64,000 bases of DNA from Ochotona curzoniae (Eukaryota; Chordata; Mammalia; Lagomorpha; Ochotonidae), in contig NW_024464918.1 in the NCBI RefSeq assembly GCF_017591425.1, forward strand, positions 22,224,001 through 22,288,000, read 5' to 3'. This document shows positions 1 through 13,125 of the stretch, one piece after another (within the stretch, counting starts at the first letter, position 1; the number at the start of each line of letters is the position of its first letter). Under the pieces are notes generated by a model. It searched no databases. It saw only the letters and a program-made list of their open reading frames with translations, and had not been told where the DNA came from. The translations under genes were made by a program, and so were the position numbers.

Positions 1-180
1 ACATATTTTATTCAAAACACAGATTGTGAGAGAGTTCTTCTATTCCCTGACTAGCTCCCCCAAGTGGCAGCAACTGCCACAATTGAGGTGACCCAAAGCC
101 AGAAGCTACTTTCAGGTCTCCCACTAGGGTAGAGGGACTAAGGTCTTGAGCCATCCTCAGCTGATCCACATGTTGCTGGC
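1..180 (-). mobile_element. CSINE fragment, reverse, truncated by window edge
   Basis: Reading the minus strand, the block resembles the middle of the lagomorph C repeat: complements of the ccaagtggcagcaactgcca and caggtctcccactagggt segments correspond to its 3' half. The 5' head is missing or diverged. Confidence 0.55.
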
Positions 181-599
181 CCCTTTCACCAAGCTTTCAC
201 CACGTCAGAGATGAGAGCTTCTAAATTAAAAAAAAAAAAAAAAATCTTACGACTTTCACTGTCTTGGTGAGACTGGTGAACAAAGGCACACTCTCACCCA
301 GAGGCCTTTAGCACACATCCTGACGACACAGACACCCACTGGGGACTGCAGCCCTGGGGAAGAATGAAGCTGTTTACCACACAAAACCACTCCCCACTCC
401 TGCTCATTTGTGCTCAGCCCTTTCAGGGCGCTTCTCCCAAGTGAGTTACTTATTTTCTGTCCCTTCATCTTCACTCAAATTTTTCACTATATATATGACC
501 TTTTGTGAGGGAGATTTTAGATCTGGGCAATGATTTTAGATCCGCTTGAATGATAAGGAGTTTTAATAACCTGAATTTTAAACAATAGCAACCTTTCAT
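181..599. other. Unassigned, A-rich tract then unique sequence
   Basis: A run of 17 A bases lies near 228-244. The rest is moderately GC-rich with no convincing ORF or repeat match. Confidence 0.4.
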
Positions 600-815
600 G
601 CAAACTTTACTGAGTGTTTATCACCCAGAAGTCACTAGGCTAGGTGGTTTTCATCATATTCTGATTTAATCTTATAGACAACCCTAAGATGGAAGTTTTA
701 TTCTTCTGTTTGTAGATAGAAAAACTGAGATTCAAAATGAATAAACAGAAGAAACAACTTAATAAACTTGGAACATAATATTAACCCAATGTCAAGGCTA
801 GGCCTCTTACCTAAT
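600..815 (-). mobile_element. MIR, reverse
   Basis: The order of motifs is that of a reversed MIR: an 'actgagtgtttatc' block, a 'gatttaatcttatagacaac' block, then 'aaaaactgagattcaaa'. Old and diverged. Confidence 0.65.
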
Positions 816-1129
816 GATACAACATGTAAGTTGTTTTTTCTTCATTAGCCATCTGTACAGAAGCCAAAGTCTGTCATAAACAAAAATGGCAGCGTATATA
901 TGAAACATTTCCTAGGTTCCATTTGATTCTTCATAATCCAGCTTGCAACATAAAGTTCAAGACAATGGTAACTGGGGCAGGGTCCTGCTCCTTCGGTTAA
1001 TAGGAAGCCCTGACATATTCACAGCTGACAAAATGCTGGGTGAAGTAGAAATGTCTTCCTCCAAGGAAAGGAGAGGATGGATGAGAGAGGAAATAGCTTT
1101 GGCAAGAAAGGAGCTCAGTTGAGGTCAGA

Positions 1130-1318
1130 GGGTAAAGTCCTAGCTCTGTCATGTATAGATAGGTTGACTAGAGAAATGTCTCAAAAGGACAATTTCCTTC
1201 TCCATGAAATGGCGATAGAAATGATTCTCACCTACCAGGAGAATGAAATGGGATAATGCATGAGTAGTGCTGAAGACCACACCTGGTGCATGGTAAATAT
1301 TTAACGAATAGTAGTGAC
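1130..1318 (+). mobile_element. MIR, forward
   Basis: It starts with 'tagctctgtcatgtatag', passes through the 'caatttccttctccatgaaa' core-like block and ends with 'cacctggtgcatggtaaata', the classic MIR 3' side. Confidence 0.75.
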
Positions 1319-1374
1319 TCTTAATGTTCAGACCCACAACAACCAACATTCTGTCCATATTTTAGCAAATAAGG

Positions 1375-1530
1375 TCATGGGTTTAGAGTTTAAACTGGGG
1401 CATATGTTTTAGGTGTCACATACCCATTATGTGAATTTAGGAATGTTTTCATCCTTTTTGAGTCTTAGTTTCCTCGTAAGTGGAAATGATAAGTGGATTG
1501 TAGTGATATCATACTGCATAATTGCAGCAG
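1375..1530 (+). mobile_element. MIR fragment, forward
   Basis: The 'gagtcttagtttcctcgtaa' block matches the conserved MIR core (agcctcagtttcctcatctg type). Confidence 0.65.
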
Positions 1531-1539
1531 CACCAGATA

Positions 1540-1745
1540 TTTATGTGGTAATGCCAATGTGCCAGAATTATTCTATGGAATTTAACTGTATTATTTCACA
1601 CAGTCTTTATAATGACTCTTTTAGGTATCACTGTGTTACAATTATTCCCCTTTCACATTTGAGAACGAAATATACATTACATAACCAAATTTCCAAGTTT
1701 TATACAACCAGTATGTTTTAGAGCCAGTATTTGAACCCTGATATT
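1540..1745 (-). mobile_element. MIR, reverse
   Basis: Contains 'attattcccctttcacattt' followed by 'agccagtatttgaaccct', the reverse-oriented MIR layout, with the 5' end near 1740. Confidence 0.6.
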
Positions 1746-3734
1746 CTGCATTCTTTAACATCAGGCAGTACTTCTTTCCTTTGTTGGGTAAGTTTGTAGA
1801 AACTTTAGCAGCGTCTTCAGTGCAGTGTCAGCATTTGGTAAATATTTTCAATTACCATTATAAATAAGAAGGGATGTGAAAAGAAAACAACCTTTCAGAA
1901 GATGCACCTTGAGAAGCTTATGTCAGCAAGTAATTAAGTAAATCCAGGCCTTGAGGGAATATTTGTATTGAGACAGTCTAGACTAAATACAAGAGCGTCT
2001 GTAAAGATACTAAGGCAGGAAGAAACCAGGCAAATAGGGAGAATTCAGTTTAGCTGCAGCATAGCACTAGGGAACTACTGTGCAATAATGAACCATGAAC
2101 TTGAACTGACTGGCTGGGTCAAATTCTAGGGTGGTTTAAACAAAATATAAGAGACCAGGCAAGAGGAAGTCCCTAATATTAAACCAGAAGAAATCATATC
2201 AGGCAGTAACACTGATGCCCCTGAAAGCCAGTTTTCAGGACACACAGGAAAGTAAATGAACTTGTGTGTTGAGATTCTGAGATAGACCAGGTTGCCACAA
2301 GAGTGTGTTGGGCAAAGACTGCAGTGACGTGCTTGACGATGACCAGAACTCCCCTGTTTCCAGAGCAGTGTCCAGTGTCAGAATTCTGTTCTTTACCTGG
2401 TTTAATTTACCTTCAGAATGGAAATGTCCGCTGGGGAGGTGGAAGTGCTGTTTTATGTATTTTTTTTCTTTGAAGGACATTTTATGTGCACTGTGGTTTT
2501 AGCTGAGAAGGTGACAGTAGTTGTTTTTCCTGTGCTTGACTGCCTGGATGAGTTGGCGGATTGGCTTAATGCTGGTCAGCGTTGTCTAGTTTCATAATGG
2601 CATTGTTCAAGTTTACAGAAAAAACCTCTTCGTAGCAGAGCTCTGAACAATTCCACTGTTAGGGTTAACAGTATAGACCTGTATGGCGTGTGGGCAAGTA
2701 GGGGCATTTGTATCCACATGGAATGTTCTGCATATCCGAAGATCCAGCATTGTGTGATGATCGAGAACCTTGTGTGAATCATTGACTGCCATCCTGCTGA
2801 AGACTATTAGGAAATAAATTCAGTGTCTTACCTCAAAGCAATGATTTATGGGCACTGGCTTATTTGACAATTTCATTTTTTATTAGCTGAATCATTGGCT
2901 TAAATGTTGAAAGATGTAGGAATCATTCAACCAGTCACACTAAAATTAACCAGTGGATTACTAGGTCACTAAAATTACACCTGTATACAGTGGTAATGCA
3001 AGATTTTGTAATAGCTATGTTTAGCAAAACAAAAGCATGCATTTGTATTAATGGGTAGATAGAAGTATGAATATAAGATGGATACAGTAATAATATGATT
3101 GATGTTTTAGTGAGTACATTATTTAATTCTACAGTTATGATTCTGGCAAAAATGTCTTGGGTATTTTATATTTTCAGGTCCCAAGGTAAATGATGCATAT
3201 ATGTATAAATTAATTATGAAATTTGCTTTATATATTTATCATTTATGCTTTTTATATATGCATACACACATACATTTATATAAAAACACTGGTTTATAAG
3301 GCATAAAGGAGCTTAAGTTCAAGAAGTGCAGTTATCTATAGCAAATTCTTCTCCTGAGAAACTGGAGTTCTGTCTTCATGTTAGTGTTATTCCAATTTGT
3401 CTGCCTTGGATACAACTTAGCTCAACAAGCTTTTTCTGGAAGAATAGATGATGAACTACAGGTACTAGGCAGGTCTGAATGAAAGGTCGTTCGGCAGCTG
3501 TAGGAATTGCGTTAAGTCTTTCTATGCCTAGGTAGCTTGGATGCTCAAACATCTCCTGAGAAAATATGGCCAGTTTGCTGAATCTGCTACAAGCAAAAGT
3601 GCATTCCTTTCTAGCAAGGAATTTTGTATTTCTGGATTTTTTTCCAGTCTGAATCATGTGCTCTTAAAACTTCAAAATTTAATCTAATTTACACTCAATT
3701 TTTCAGAATTTCTAGTTCTCTTAAAAGTCCAGCT
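1746..3734. other. AT-rich, mostly unique intronic sequence
   Basis: No recognisable coding or repeat block. The only notable part is a very AT-rich segment of TATATA and CATACACA motifs around 3195-3290. Short ORFs here look random. Confidence 0.5.
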
Positions 3735-4020
3735 TTGGGGTCTAGTGAGCTGGCGAATCCTCTGTCTGCTGGTACCAGCATCCTGTATAGGTGCCAGTTT
3801 GTGCCCCAGCTCTTCCCCTTCCCATCCAGTGTTCTTTTGATGGGAGAGCAGTGGAGGATGATCTTAGGCCTGAGGCTCCTGGACCCATGTGGGAAGAAGC
3901 TCCTAGCTCCCAGCTTCAGAATAGCTGAATTCTGGATTGTTGGAGCCATTTAAGGAATGAACTAATGGATGGAAGATTTCTCTATCTGTAAAATCTGCCT
4001 TTAAATAAAATCAATATTTT
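3735..4020 (+). mobile_element. CSINE, forward, diverged
   Basis: The order is head, tcctgtataggtgccagttt (B-box region), aggatgatcttaggcc, gaccatgtggga-like block and a tail ctgcctttaaataaaatc. A 'taaaagtccag' sequence at its left and 'ttaaagttcag' at its right may be a decayed target duplication. Confidence 0.85.
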
Positions 4021-4134
4021 TTAAAGTTCAGTTTTGACATACCTAATAGAAAAATATTATTGTTTAAATGTACTTACCTACATATCATATTATTATCTCA
4101 TATTCTGATTTCTGTTCAGATCATACATTATATC

Positions 4135-4300
4135 ATTGATGTATGAATTGTGATTTTTATCTCTATTACATTATTGAAACAGTAGTCTTCATCAAAATTC
4201 TGTGCACAATTTTGTGGATCAAGAATCTGAGGCTCAAATTTCAATAAACAATAGTAAATAAATAATTTAGCCAAGTCCAGGCACTAAAATTGATAGACTA
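4135..4300 (-). mobile_element. Possible MIR, reverse
   Basis: 'ttgtggatcaagaatctgag' followed by 'aatttagccaagtccaggca' fits reversed MIR, but divergence is high. Confidence 0.4.
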
Positions 4301-4384
4301 AATCCTTTTATTTGTAATAGCATTATCTCAAGGCTGTTTATATGTTATTCTTAAAGACACAGCCAACAAAGTTGATTTTTAAAT

Positions 4385-4672
4385 GTTTTTTAAAGATTTT
4401 TTTATTTGAAAGGCGTATTTACAGAGAGAAGAGAGAGAGAATCACTCCCCAAGTGGCCTGAGCCAATCTGAAACCAGGATCCAGGAGCTTCCTCTGGGTC
4501 TGTTACATGGGTGTGGAGGCCAAGGACTTAAGCCATCTTCTGCTGCTTTCCCGGGTCATAAGCAGGGAGTTGTATCTGAAGTGAAACAGCCAGGACATGA
4601 ACTGGTAGCCATATGGGATGCTGGTGCTGCAGTTGGAGAATTAGCCTATTGACCCATTGCACCAGTCCCAAT
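4385..4672 (-). mobile_element. CSINE, reverse
   Basis: It begins with the reversed tail (aaagatttttttatttgaaa), then tacagagagaagagagagag, the 'tgctgctttcccgggtcata' block and the head at 'ttgcaccagtcccaa'. Diverged, with no clear target duplication. Confidence 0.88.
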
Positions 4673-6964
4673 TCTTTAAGTTCCCAAGAAGTTGAAAAGT
4701 ACTGATAAGAGGAGAATTTATGATTTGTAGGTTTAATAGCAGAAAGGAGAACTTGGATGGCTAATACTAAAAGCAGGGGAATACAAAAGGCTGTGAGAAA
4801 AGAGCTGAAACTTCTATGACTGGCTGGAGTGATTGGGAAAGATGGCTGTCTTTGTCCTCCTTGGTGAACAGTAAGGATGTAATTTGACACAGCAAGTGAT
4901 CTAGTCATTACAGTAATGATGTAGAGATGACAAAAAATGGTGCTACTCCAGCATTCTTACTAAATCAAGGAGCGGTTAATTAGGCCAAATCCTATATACT
5001 TCCAAAATTTAAGAATCTCAAAGAACAAATCTTGCGTAGTTCACATCATTTTAAAGCAGTATAGTCTGCACTTTCCTGCAATGGTTAATATTTTATTGTT
5101 GGGCTATCCAGGTCACTGGTAAGTGTTAGGGAAATCTAAATTTCATCTCTTGAGATTTGTCTGTATTTTCCCTTAGGAGGCACTCAATGACAGTTGACAA
5201 ACCTATCCTAAGTACTGAGGGGAGACTTTATTTCTCAATAAAGTCTCACGTTTAAACTGTGATGCTATCCATGTTTGAGTCAGGATCTATGTGCACTCAC
5301 AGAGATCAGCAGGATTGAAAGATATCCATCCTTTAAGACTTTAAATTTTTGTGCCATTGCGATAACTTGCAGTGTAGAGGGAAATCTGATTAATTTTGTT
5401 ATGTAATCATTACAAATGCAAATCATAAACACTTTCATTGTTTTTGTGAGATACTGACTATATAGCACTGCATCTTTGGCTTCAGAAACCAGTGGGTTTA
5501 ATATATTTAAAATACCCAATAGGTTTTAGAGATTGTTTTGGATTTTTATTTAATTTTAACACAAGTGAGGTATCCTCGTTGGCAATGGTCTTGTCCTTCT
5601 TTGGTCTTTGAGCATCTTGGACAGTTTGAGAGTGAAGAATCTAAACGTGCTCTTAAAGATGTTATACAAATGATCACGTTATAGCTTGATGACTCCTTAT
5701 CATTAGTGTTTGCTCCAAAAGGCTTGGGAAGATTTTTTCCCTGCCTTTTCCTTTCCTTTTTTACAGGAGAGAAAAGTTTCTGTTAACCATTCCAGATTTT
5801 CTCCATTCTTTTGTCAGCTACCCCCTTGGAAGGAGACCACTTTATTGTATTGGTTCATTTATTTATCTTTCTCTCTGAGAATCAAGAGTGGCTGGTTGCT
5901 TAACAAAGAAGATTGGGGGTGGGAGACTTGTAAAGAAATTGCTGAGTGCTGCAGCAAAGGGATATTGGATTCGGCCTTCTGATCAGCCTTGGGAAACTGC
6001 CAGCCTCCACAGAGAGCATAATTTTCGATTCTGTTTTCCAATTCTGAGTCTTTTGGACAAGAACACCATTAAGAGGTTAAGGGCTTCAAGGGCCTTCTGG
6101 TAGCTTCAGAGAATTCACTAGGAAACCAGAGCCAGCTCAAATGCAATACTCCATACTAAAAACAAGAGAAAGGAGACCAAAAAAAGAACAGAACAGAACA
6201 ACCATACCCTGACTCCTTAGGTGCTCTTGTACATTTTCAAATTAAAACTAAGAGTAGAATTGGACTGTCCAATCAGGTAACCTTTCCATGAACTTTTTTG
6301 CAGTTAATAGAGATACAAAAGGATAAATTACTAACCCCTTCTTTCTGTCTTACCCCTTCTCAACCGTATACATTAGTGCACAGCAGAGACTTTGAAATAC
6401 CAGGGCTGTTAACACTCCTTTGAGGTCAGAGTTTCATGCAGTATTTTGGTGTGAGAGATACAGAGATCCTGAATAAAATAAGGTTTTTCCTACACACAGA
6501 CACACACATACTCAATTTTTATATCTTCAAATATGTTAACAATCCTTCTGCATAGAAGTTACTTCAACTTAAATGAGTAGAATAAGATCATTTCAGTGAT
6601 GCATTTGAATGTGATGAAGAAATGATAGCACCTTCTGTCAGCTGTGTGAGGCCATGCAATTTGGGTAACCTCTCTGAGGTTTCCTTGTCCAAAAGCAAAA
6701 AAAATAAAGCAACAGAACAACCAAAAACTGGATGAATTTCTGGTTTGAGGGTTCATGAAGTGATGATGTAAACAATTCACATGGCAGCTCCTTTGTTGGT
6801 CAGAGCAAGTCCTTGATAAGGTTGAGTATCATAGCAATTATTCTTTGAAAGTTTTCTCAGAAGGAAAAAAAAATCTTGCAGATTAGGAAACAGTATATGG
6901 AGTTCTAGAGAGAGTGCATCAAAATTCAATGCCAGTTTAATTTCAAGTTTTCAATGCTCTAAGT
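4673..6964. other. Unassigned intronic sequence
   Basis: Mostly unique, with short polypyrimidine and A-rich patches (6180-6205). Reading frames up to 90 codons are present but have no recognisable domains and no splice-site framing that convinces. Confidence 0.45.
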
Positions 6965-7062
6965 CTGTAAGACATATGAAATACTTACTATGTGCCATGC
7001 ATTGTCAGATAATTCTCTCAGCCGTTCATACTCACAATAATTAGTTGTCTTGCAACACCAAG
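6965..7062 (-). mobile_element. MIR fragment, reverse
   Basis: 'atacttactatgtgccatgc' followed by 'attgtcagataattctctca' is the reversed 3' half of MIR. Confidence 0.65.
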
Positions 7063-7219
7063 ATGGTGTGGGAAAAGCTAGCAGTAAGTTAAACAGGAAA
7101 CATGTAGGGGAGGGAGGAACCAAGGTAAATAGAAGTCATCATTTCTTGAGGGACCAACTAATTTAATAAACAGCGGCTCTCATTGATATACACACAGTAA
7201 TATTGATTGAGCATCAGCC

Positions 7220-7411
7220 ATCTGCTTTCTGGACCATGCTGCTTAAATGCAACCCCATATATCACTTTCCTGACCCTATGTATTTATCCTTTGTTGTTAT
7301 TGTTTGTTTTCTTTCACAAGATTGCAGATTTTATTAGAGCCACATTTCATTCGATTTTTTTCTCTAGACCTGGCAAACAGTAAATGTGCAATAAATGTTT
7401 CTTAACTGTTT
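7220..7411 (+). mobile_element. L2 3' end, forward
   Basis: 'tgtatttatcctttgttgtt' leads to 'agacctggcaaacagtaaat' and 'gcaataaatgtttcttaact', the end of an L2 element. Confidence 0.65.
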
Positions 7412-9419
7412 GTGAAGGAAAGCAAACTTGTTCCTTGCCAAAGAAAGAGCAAGAACAAGCCAGTTTGTGAAAAGAAAAAGATATTATCATCATCCACAGA
7501 CACTGTGGTTGGGAAGGGGCAGCCCCACATCCTAGTTGCCCTGAATAATTGCATCCGAGTTTTTAATGACTGCAGGGATATCTCTGGTTATCTTGGGTAC
7601 CGTATGGATACCCATCAAAGTCCTTCCAAAAATCCACTAAAAAAAAAAAGTAAAAGTAAAAGTACAGTAAAAGTACAGTAGTATAAAAATACATACGACC
7701 TATAGGAATTGTGGGGAACCAAAAGACAAGGTCACTAATAAGACAATAGCAAAACAGCAGTACACCGGTAGCGTGGTTTTTTAGTAACAGAGCTGCTGTT
7801 TTTGTAAAACTCAGTGTGTGTAAATGAGATCTCAAGCTGGAATTTTTGCAATCTGGATAGTATTGTCACCTAGATTGTTACGGTGTGTTGACATGGAGGA
7901 GCAAGTGTAACTCCCCTCAAGTGCCGTTTCTTTTCAGCACTTTTGCTTATGTCTGCTTCCACTCCATTCACACTTCGATGTGATTGCTTTTACTGACCAT
8001 TGCTTCTAACCTAGCAGCACTAATTCAATATTTAATTATAGCTCATAGGTTTTCCCTGGAGCTAGAAGGAAAATTCTTGTGCTTTGCTAAAGAAAAACTG
8101 TTTCCTTTAGTTAAACTCCAGAGTGAATAATGCCAATTTGTACCTGTATTCTGAATAATTATTTCCTTTCACCAAGTAACACATAGGTTAGCAAACCCTA
8201 CAGACGATACAGGTAGTCCAAAGAGTTCTTAATATTCTGGTGAATTGATCAAGGAAATGAGCAAAATTCCTTTCATGTAGGAAAAACTATGCACTTACCA
8301 CTTTTGCCTTATATATTGAACATGTTTAATGTGTTTGTTTTATATAATTTTGTGGACTGAAGTCATTCAAGGGAATAGACTGGTGGTATCCATGCCATTG
8401 TACACCCTAGGAAATAGCATGCTATGTTATTTTTGAAGAGTATATGTCTGGTAAAGTTGTTTTTGTTTTTTTGTTGTTGTTGTTTTTTGCAATTCAGTTA
8501 TCATTGGAACTATTCAAAATATGCTTTAGGAAAATGGTTTAAATTTATACAAGGAGAAATGCTAAAATTATTTTTCTATTCAGACAAAAGAAAATAATTT
8601 TTTTATGAAGTGATTGTAATGCCTCCATTAGCTTAGCAGATTTGCATTTTTATGAATTGGGGTTTTTACAACAGGAAATATCTGTGACCCACCTTTGGGC
8701 CTGAAGGGATAAGAACTTTAAGAAGCCAAACCTATTGAGAGATTCAGGAGTTAGTGGTCTGGAAAATTCAGAGGATGCAGTAGCTGATCTGGTTGGGCCA
8801 GAGTGCCTGTGATTTATGATCATATTAAAATGCCTTTCTGTGTAGAAGAAACAGAGCAGATTTTGGACACGATGTTGTTTTTCACCAATCATTCATAAGA
8901 GTTGCTCTTCAAAATGGATTATAGAAATGATAAGACTCCTTTTTCTGTAGTTATCAATTATCAAACATGTACTACATTCTAAGCTTGTACTAGAGGCTAA
9001 GCATGTAAGCTTGGAGACAGAGTCTGATAATGGATCTTAAGTGTTAACTGTCTTTATGCCAGGGTATCTCAGGAAGATGCAAAGGAAAAAATTACAATTA
9101 CTGTGACCTCATCACTCTACTTCTATGTCATCCCAAAGCTTTTGGAAGTGCAGATATGCCAAGCATCAGTGGTGAAAGGCCTGGTAATGTGGGTCAGGTT
9201 CTTTGGGACAAGTACCAGGTGGTAACCCAGGATAGGTCTCAGTAATTGACAAAAAATGGCATTTCATAAAAAGTGTCTTGTCCTTTTGGAGCAAAACTGT
9301 AACAAGACCTATTTATCACAACTCCCTAACATCCAGCAATGTGTATCTTGGCTTTATTTTCTGCTGATGATAAATAAATTTTTGTTATAGTAGAATTGGA
9401 ATCAGTTCTCAATTCCTGC
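7412..9419. other. Unassigned intronic sequence with short tandem A-rich patches
   Basis: Contains a small 'agtaaaagtaaaagtacagt' imperfect tandem at about 7648-7682 and a T/G-rich patch (TTG repeats) at 8461-8487. No gene recognised. Confidence 0.45.
8461..8487. repeat. (TTG)n / T-rich tract
   Basis: Several TTG units within a poly-T context. Confidence 0.7.
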
Positions 9420-9725
9420 TTTTTTAAAATTTTAAGTTATTTTGCTTGAAAGTCAGTTACAGAGAGAACAAGAGACAGAGAGACATGGAGAGGTCTTCTA
9501 TCCACTATTTCTTTCCCCAAATGGTTGCAATAGCCAGAGCTGGAATGGTCTGATGGTCAGAGCCAGGAACTTCATCCTGGTCTTCCATGTGAGTGAAGGA
9601 ACCAGGACTTGAGCCATCCTCTGCTGCTTTCCCAGGCTCTTAGAAAAATACTGAATTGGAAGTGGAGCAACCAAGCCTAGAACAGAAATGGCCATATTGG
9701 ATGCCAGCGCCAGTGCAGTCCCTGA
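9420..9725 (-). mobile_element. CSINE, reverse, diverged
   Basis: Reversed C-repeat order: 'agttacagagagaacaagag', 'ctttccccaaatggttgcaa', 'gagccatcctctgctgcttt', ending at 'gccagtgcagtccc'. The B-box region is degraded. Confidence 0.82.
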
Positions 9726-9929
9726 ATTCTTTTTTATAACTGTAATCAGTGTGTGTTTTGCACTCTGATTTCTATAATTTGCCATTAGATCTTAATGCTA
9801 CCTCCATTCTCACTCTTCAAATTATTTTCCTTTGCACAACATTGTGCTGCAGTGTGTGTGTTAGCCATGATGGTATCTGGCATAAAATAGGATGACAGAT
9901 TAGAAAATGAATCTCAAGAATAAGCATCA

Positions 9930-10170
9930 TGCAACATGTGGCTGGAGCTGAGCCAATCAGAAGTTCAGGAACCACAAGCCTCTTCCAGGTCTCCCACGTG
10001 GGTACAGGAGCTCAAGGCTTTGGCCATCCTCTGTTATTTTCTCAGGCCATAAGTGGGGAGCCAGATTGGAAAAGGAGCTGCCAGAACTAGAACTTGGCAG
10101 GCATATGGGATTCTGGTGCCACAGGTGGAGGTTTGGCTTACTATGCCATTGTGTAACATTTCCAAACTCT
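9930..10170 (-). mobile_element. CSINE, reverse, 3' truncated
   Basis: Starts inside the element at 'catgtggctggagctgagcc', with 'caggtctcccacgtgggtac' and 'catatgggattctggtgcca' in reversed order. The A-rich tail is absent. Confidence 0.8.
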
Positions 10171-12084
10171 GAGAACTTCAATCCTGAATTTAATGTTACT
10201 GTCTCAGCTGAGGAAATTCAAAATCTTAAAATCTTAGTGTTGTTTACTTGTGAGTGATTTTTTTTTCTTTTTTCATTTCTCGTCTGCACAAAAAAAAAAA
10301 AATAACTTGGTCTAAAACGAAATGCGTGGAAGATGATACATCCTCCCTTTCTTGTAGTGCGAATCCACAGGAGCAGAGTTCCTTCGGGGCTAAGACAGGG
10401 TACAAAAAACACTAATGAGAATCACATTCTTCAGCTCCCTACTTGATGTTGTTAGGAGATGTTATGACATGAAACTGGGAGGTATTTTCATTATGCCAGA
10501 TCAGCCAATACTTAATTCTCAAAAATTAAAATTACAAATCGTAGTCAGAATTCCCATGATTACAGTATTTCTGAAAATATCCTCTGTGTGTTCTCTCTCT
10601 CTCTCTCTCAATTTATATTCTTGAATGGAGAGTGCTGGGCCTGAGATCACATAGTCAGCCCGTCAGTTCCCTGAAGAGATGAATGCTCTCTTCTGAGAGG
10701 CAAATGAACACTTCCAAGAACTTATTCACATGTGAGTAGTAATTATGGATACCTCAGATCTCACCCTATGATATTGTGTATTTTCCAGCAAACCTCCCTT
10801 TGTTGGGAATTCAGGTTAGAAATCTTGCCCAGCTGGTATGGGTGATGATTCACTCCAAATTGTTACCAGGTACCTGGATATTTCCAGCATTGAAATAATA
10901 ACTCACATAAGATTTGTGAAAAGATGCAAATGAATTACATCAGAAATGCTTGAAACCTATGGTCCCTATTAACTGCACCTTTTGATAGTCTCTTAGTAGC
11001 AAATGTTCTTAAAATTAAACAGATTAACTTTTCCAGAAAGTTTCTGGCAATAGTTACAACAGATTTTCGTTTTGACTAATTAGGTAATAAAATGAACTGC
11101 TAATTACAGATGAGAAACAGTTCACTTTGTTTTTTAAGACAGGTTGAAGAGTGAGAGGTAGCAAAGAACAGTAGTTGACTGGAATTACCAGCTTTTCAAT
11201 CTGTCCTGTGGCTCAGAGAGATTTGCATGGAGTAACGGTGATTTGGACTCCAAACCAGGAGTAAAATCAACACATTCTTGCCTTTTGATTTTATATTCAT
11301 TCTAGGTCACTGTGCCGTTTTGTTGTTTCCTAGAAATGCAACTGAATTACCAAAAGCAATTGACTAGACAGTACAACAGCTAACGATCATTAAATGCTAT
11401 GTAACAGACTTTCCATGGTGGCCAGTTATTAACTAAGGCACATCGTTAGGAAAGCAGTCATTCTCTTAGGGGAAACTCTTGAGGGATGATACCTGTAATC
11501 ATAAGCAACATTTGAAGTGTGTGCGACCATTTGAAAAATTATTTCAATACCCAGAAATTTGTCAGATTTGAGATTCAAATAAAGGAGCTGAAAGAGTTGC
11601 AGCAATTTGGGCAGGCTCACACTTGACAGAAACAGGAGAAAACACACTGAAATGGAGACAGCTCAGAAGGCAGGATCTCAGAGAAGCCTTCCTTCTGGAG
11701 GCTGGCCCAGCGTAGGCAGGACCACAGGAAATACTGGTTTGGGACATTGCCACTCTTATTCTTTGTGTGCAATATTGCAAAACTCCTTAAAAGTCTTTGT
11801 TGTAGTAGTAGAGGATCTCCTTATATTTGCATATGCGAGGACCCACAGTGTGCCTTAATTTCTCCCCTTTACACAGAAGATAAATCAGCCTCTGTACTCA
11901 TTAGAGACAGAGGTAGTTTTTTAGCAGCTTGTTATAATCTGCATGCAATTTGTAAATCTTGCCCCAAATGATTATTTTTTGTTCTTGGAAAGCAGTCACT
12001 TTTGTCAAATATTCTTATGTAGAAAGATGAAAGGGTAATGATAAATGGAAAGATAAGTTTATCAAGAATAGCTGGAAGGAAGTA
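10171..12084. other. Unassigned intronic sequence
   Basis: Carries poly-T and poly-A tracts at 10259-10304 and a (CT)n patch at 10592-10609. No coding sequence recognised. Confidence 0.45.
10592..10609. repeat. (TC)n short tract
   Basis: Nine CT units in a row. Confidence 0.85.
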
Positions 12085-12250
12085 GGAATTGTGGCATAAT
12101 TTATTAAGCCGCCGCCTAAGATGCTACCAAGAGAAAATTTCTGGCTCCCACCTAGCCTTAGCCTTGGCTTCTATGACCATCATGAGGAGTGCCTTAGAAT
12201 ATAGTCTCTGTGTGTGTCATTCTGCCTTTCAAATAAATGTTAAGCAAAGC
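12085..12250 (+). mobile_element. CSINE remnant, forward, internally deleted
   Basis: 'taagccgccgcctaagatgc' resembles the head and 'ctgcctttcaaataaatgtt' the tail, but the central 150 bp are missing. Typical of an old rearranged copy. Confidence 0.6.
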
Positions 12251-12904
12251 AAAACAAAAAACAGAGAAGTGAAAGAGCATAAGGGAACAGAATACAAATT
12301 TCCAGCATGAAAAAATAATAATTAGGAAAGGCAAGAGCAAGGTGGTACTGTAGCAGTAGAAACATGGTCAAGACAAACCTTTTGGTTCTTTCCTTCCTGG
12401 TTGTATACAGACCCAGCATGGACTGAAGTTGCCCATTTCAACATTCTGAGAGCTACTCACATATCTAAGGAAAGCAATATCATGGTTTTCCCTTTTCCCA
12501 TGTTTACGAAATAAGCATTACTTGTAACAACCGCCTATGGGTTGCTTTGTTTATCAAGGGGGATGAAGTGATCCCTCTCTCTCTCCTTCAGAGCTTCAAA
12601 GTTAGGATGCTCTTCCAGAGCTGACTGCATTCCTGCTCCTGACTGGCTGCAGCCCAGCTCTGGCTGAGGAAAGTGCTCCAGGATTCCACCAGCAAATGGG
12701 ATCTCCCACCTCTTTACCACCTCCTCACCTCTCAAATTTGACCAGAAATTTTAAATCTTTACCTACACCATGCTTAATTATAACCATTTTCTTCATAACC
12801 CGTTTCTTAAGTTTCATAATAACCTTCATCTTAGATAGTTTCTTGAGAATCCTAGCAAACAATTGATGATAGAATGTTACAAAGTCAAATGGCAAGAGGA
12901 TTTC
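12251..12904. other. Unassigned intronic sequence
   Basis: No recognisable gene or repeat; a short CT-rich patch is at 12573-12590. Confidence 0.4.
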
Positions 12905-13125
12905 ACATCCTTGGAAAGAAAGTCAGGCAGATTTGGGTTCAACCCCTGAGCTCATGAAAATAAGTTCAGTACTTTGGGAAAAACTATTTAACCTCTCTGA
13001 ATCTTCATTTTCTCACTCAGAGTAAGAATAATATTATCTGTTTCTTGTGATGCATAAATAGTTATATAGACAAGGCTCCTAACACCTAGGAAATGCACAA
13101 TACACAAGTGTCATTGTTACCAATA
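12905..13125 (+). mobile_element. MIR, forward, near full length
   Basis: 'agatttgggttcaacccctg' then 'aacctctctgaatcttcatt' then 'tgatgcataaatagttatat' follow MIR consensus order well. Confidence 0.8.
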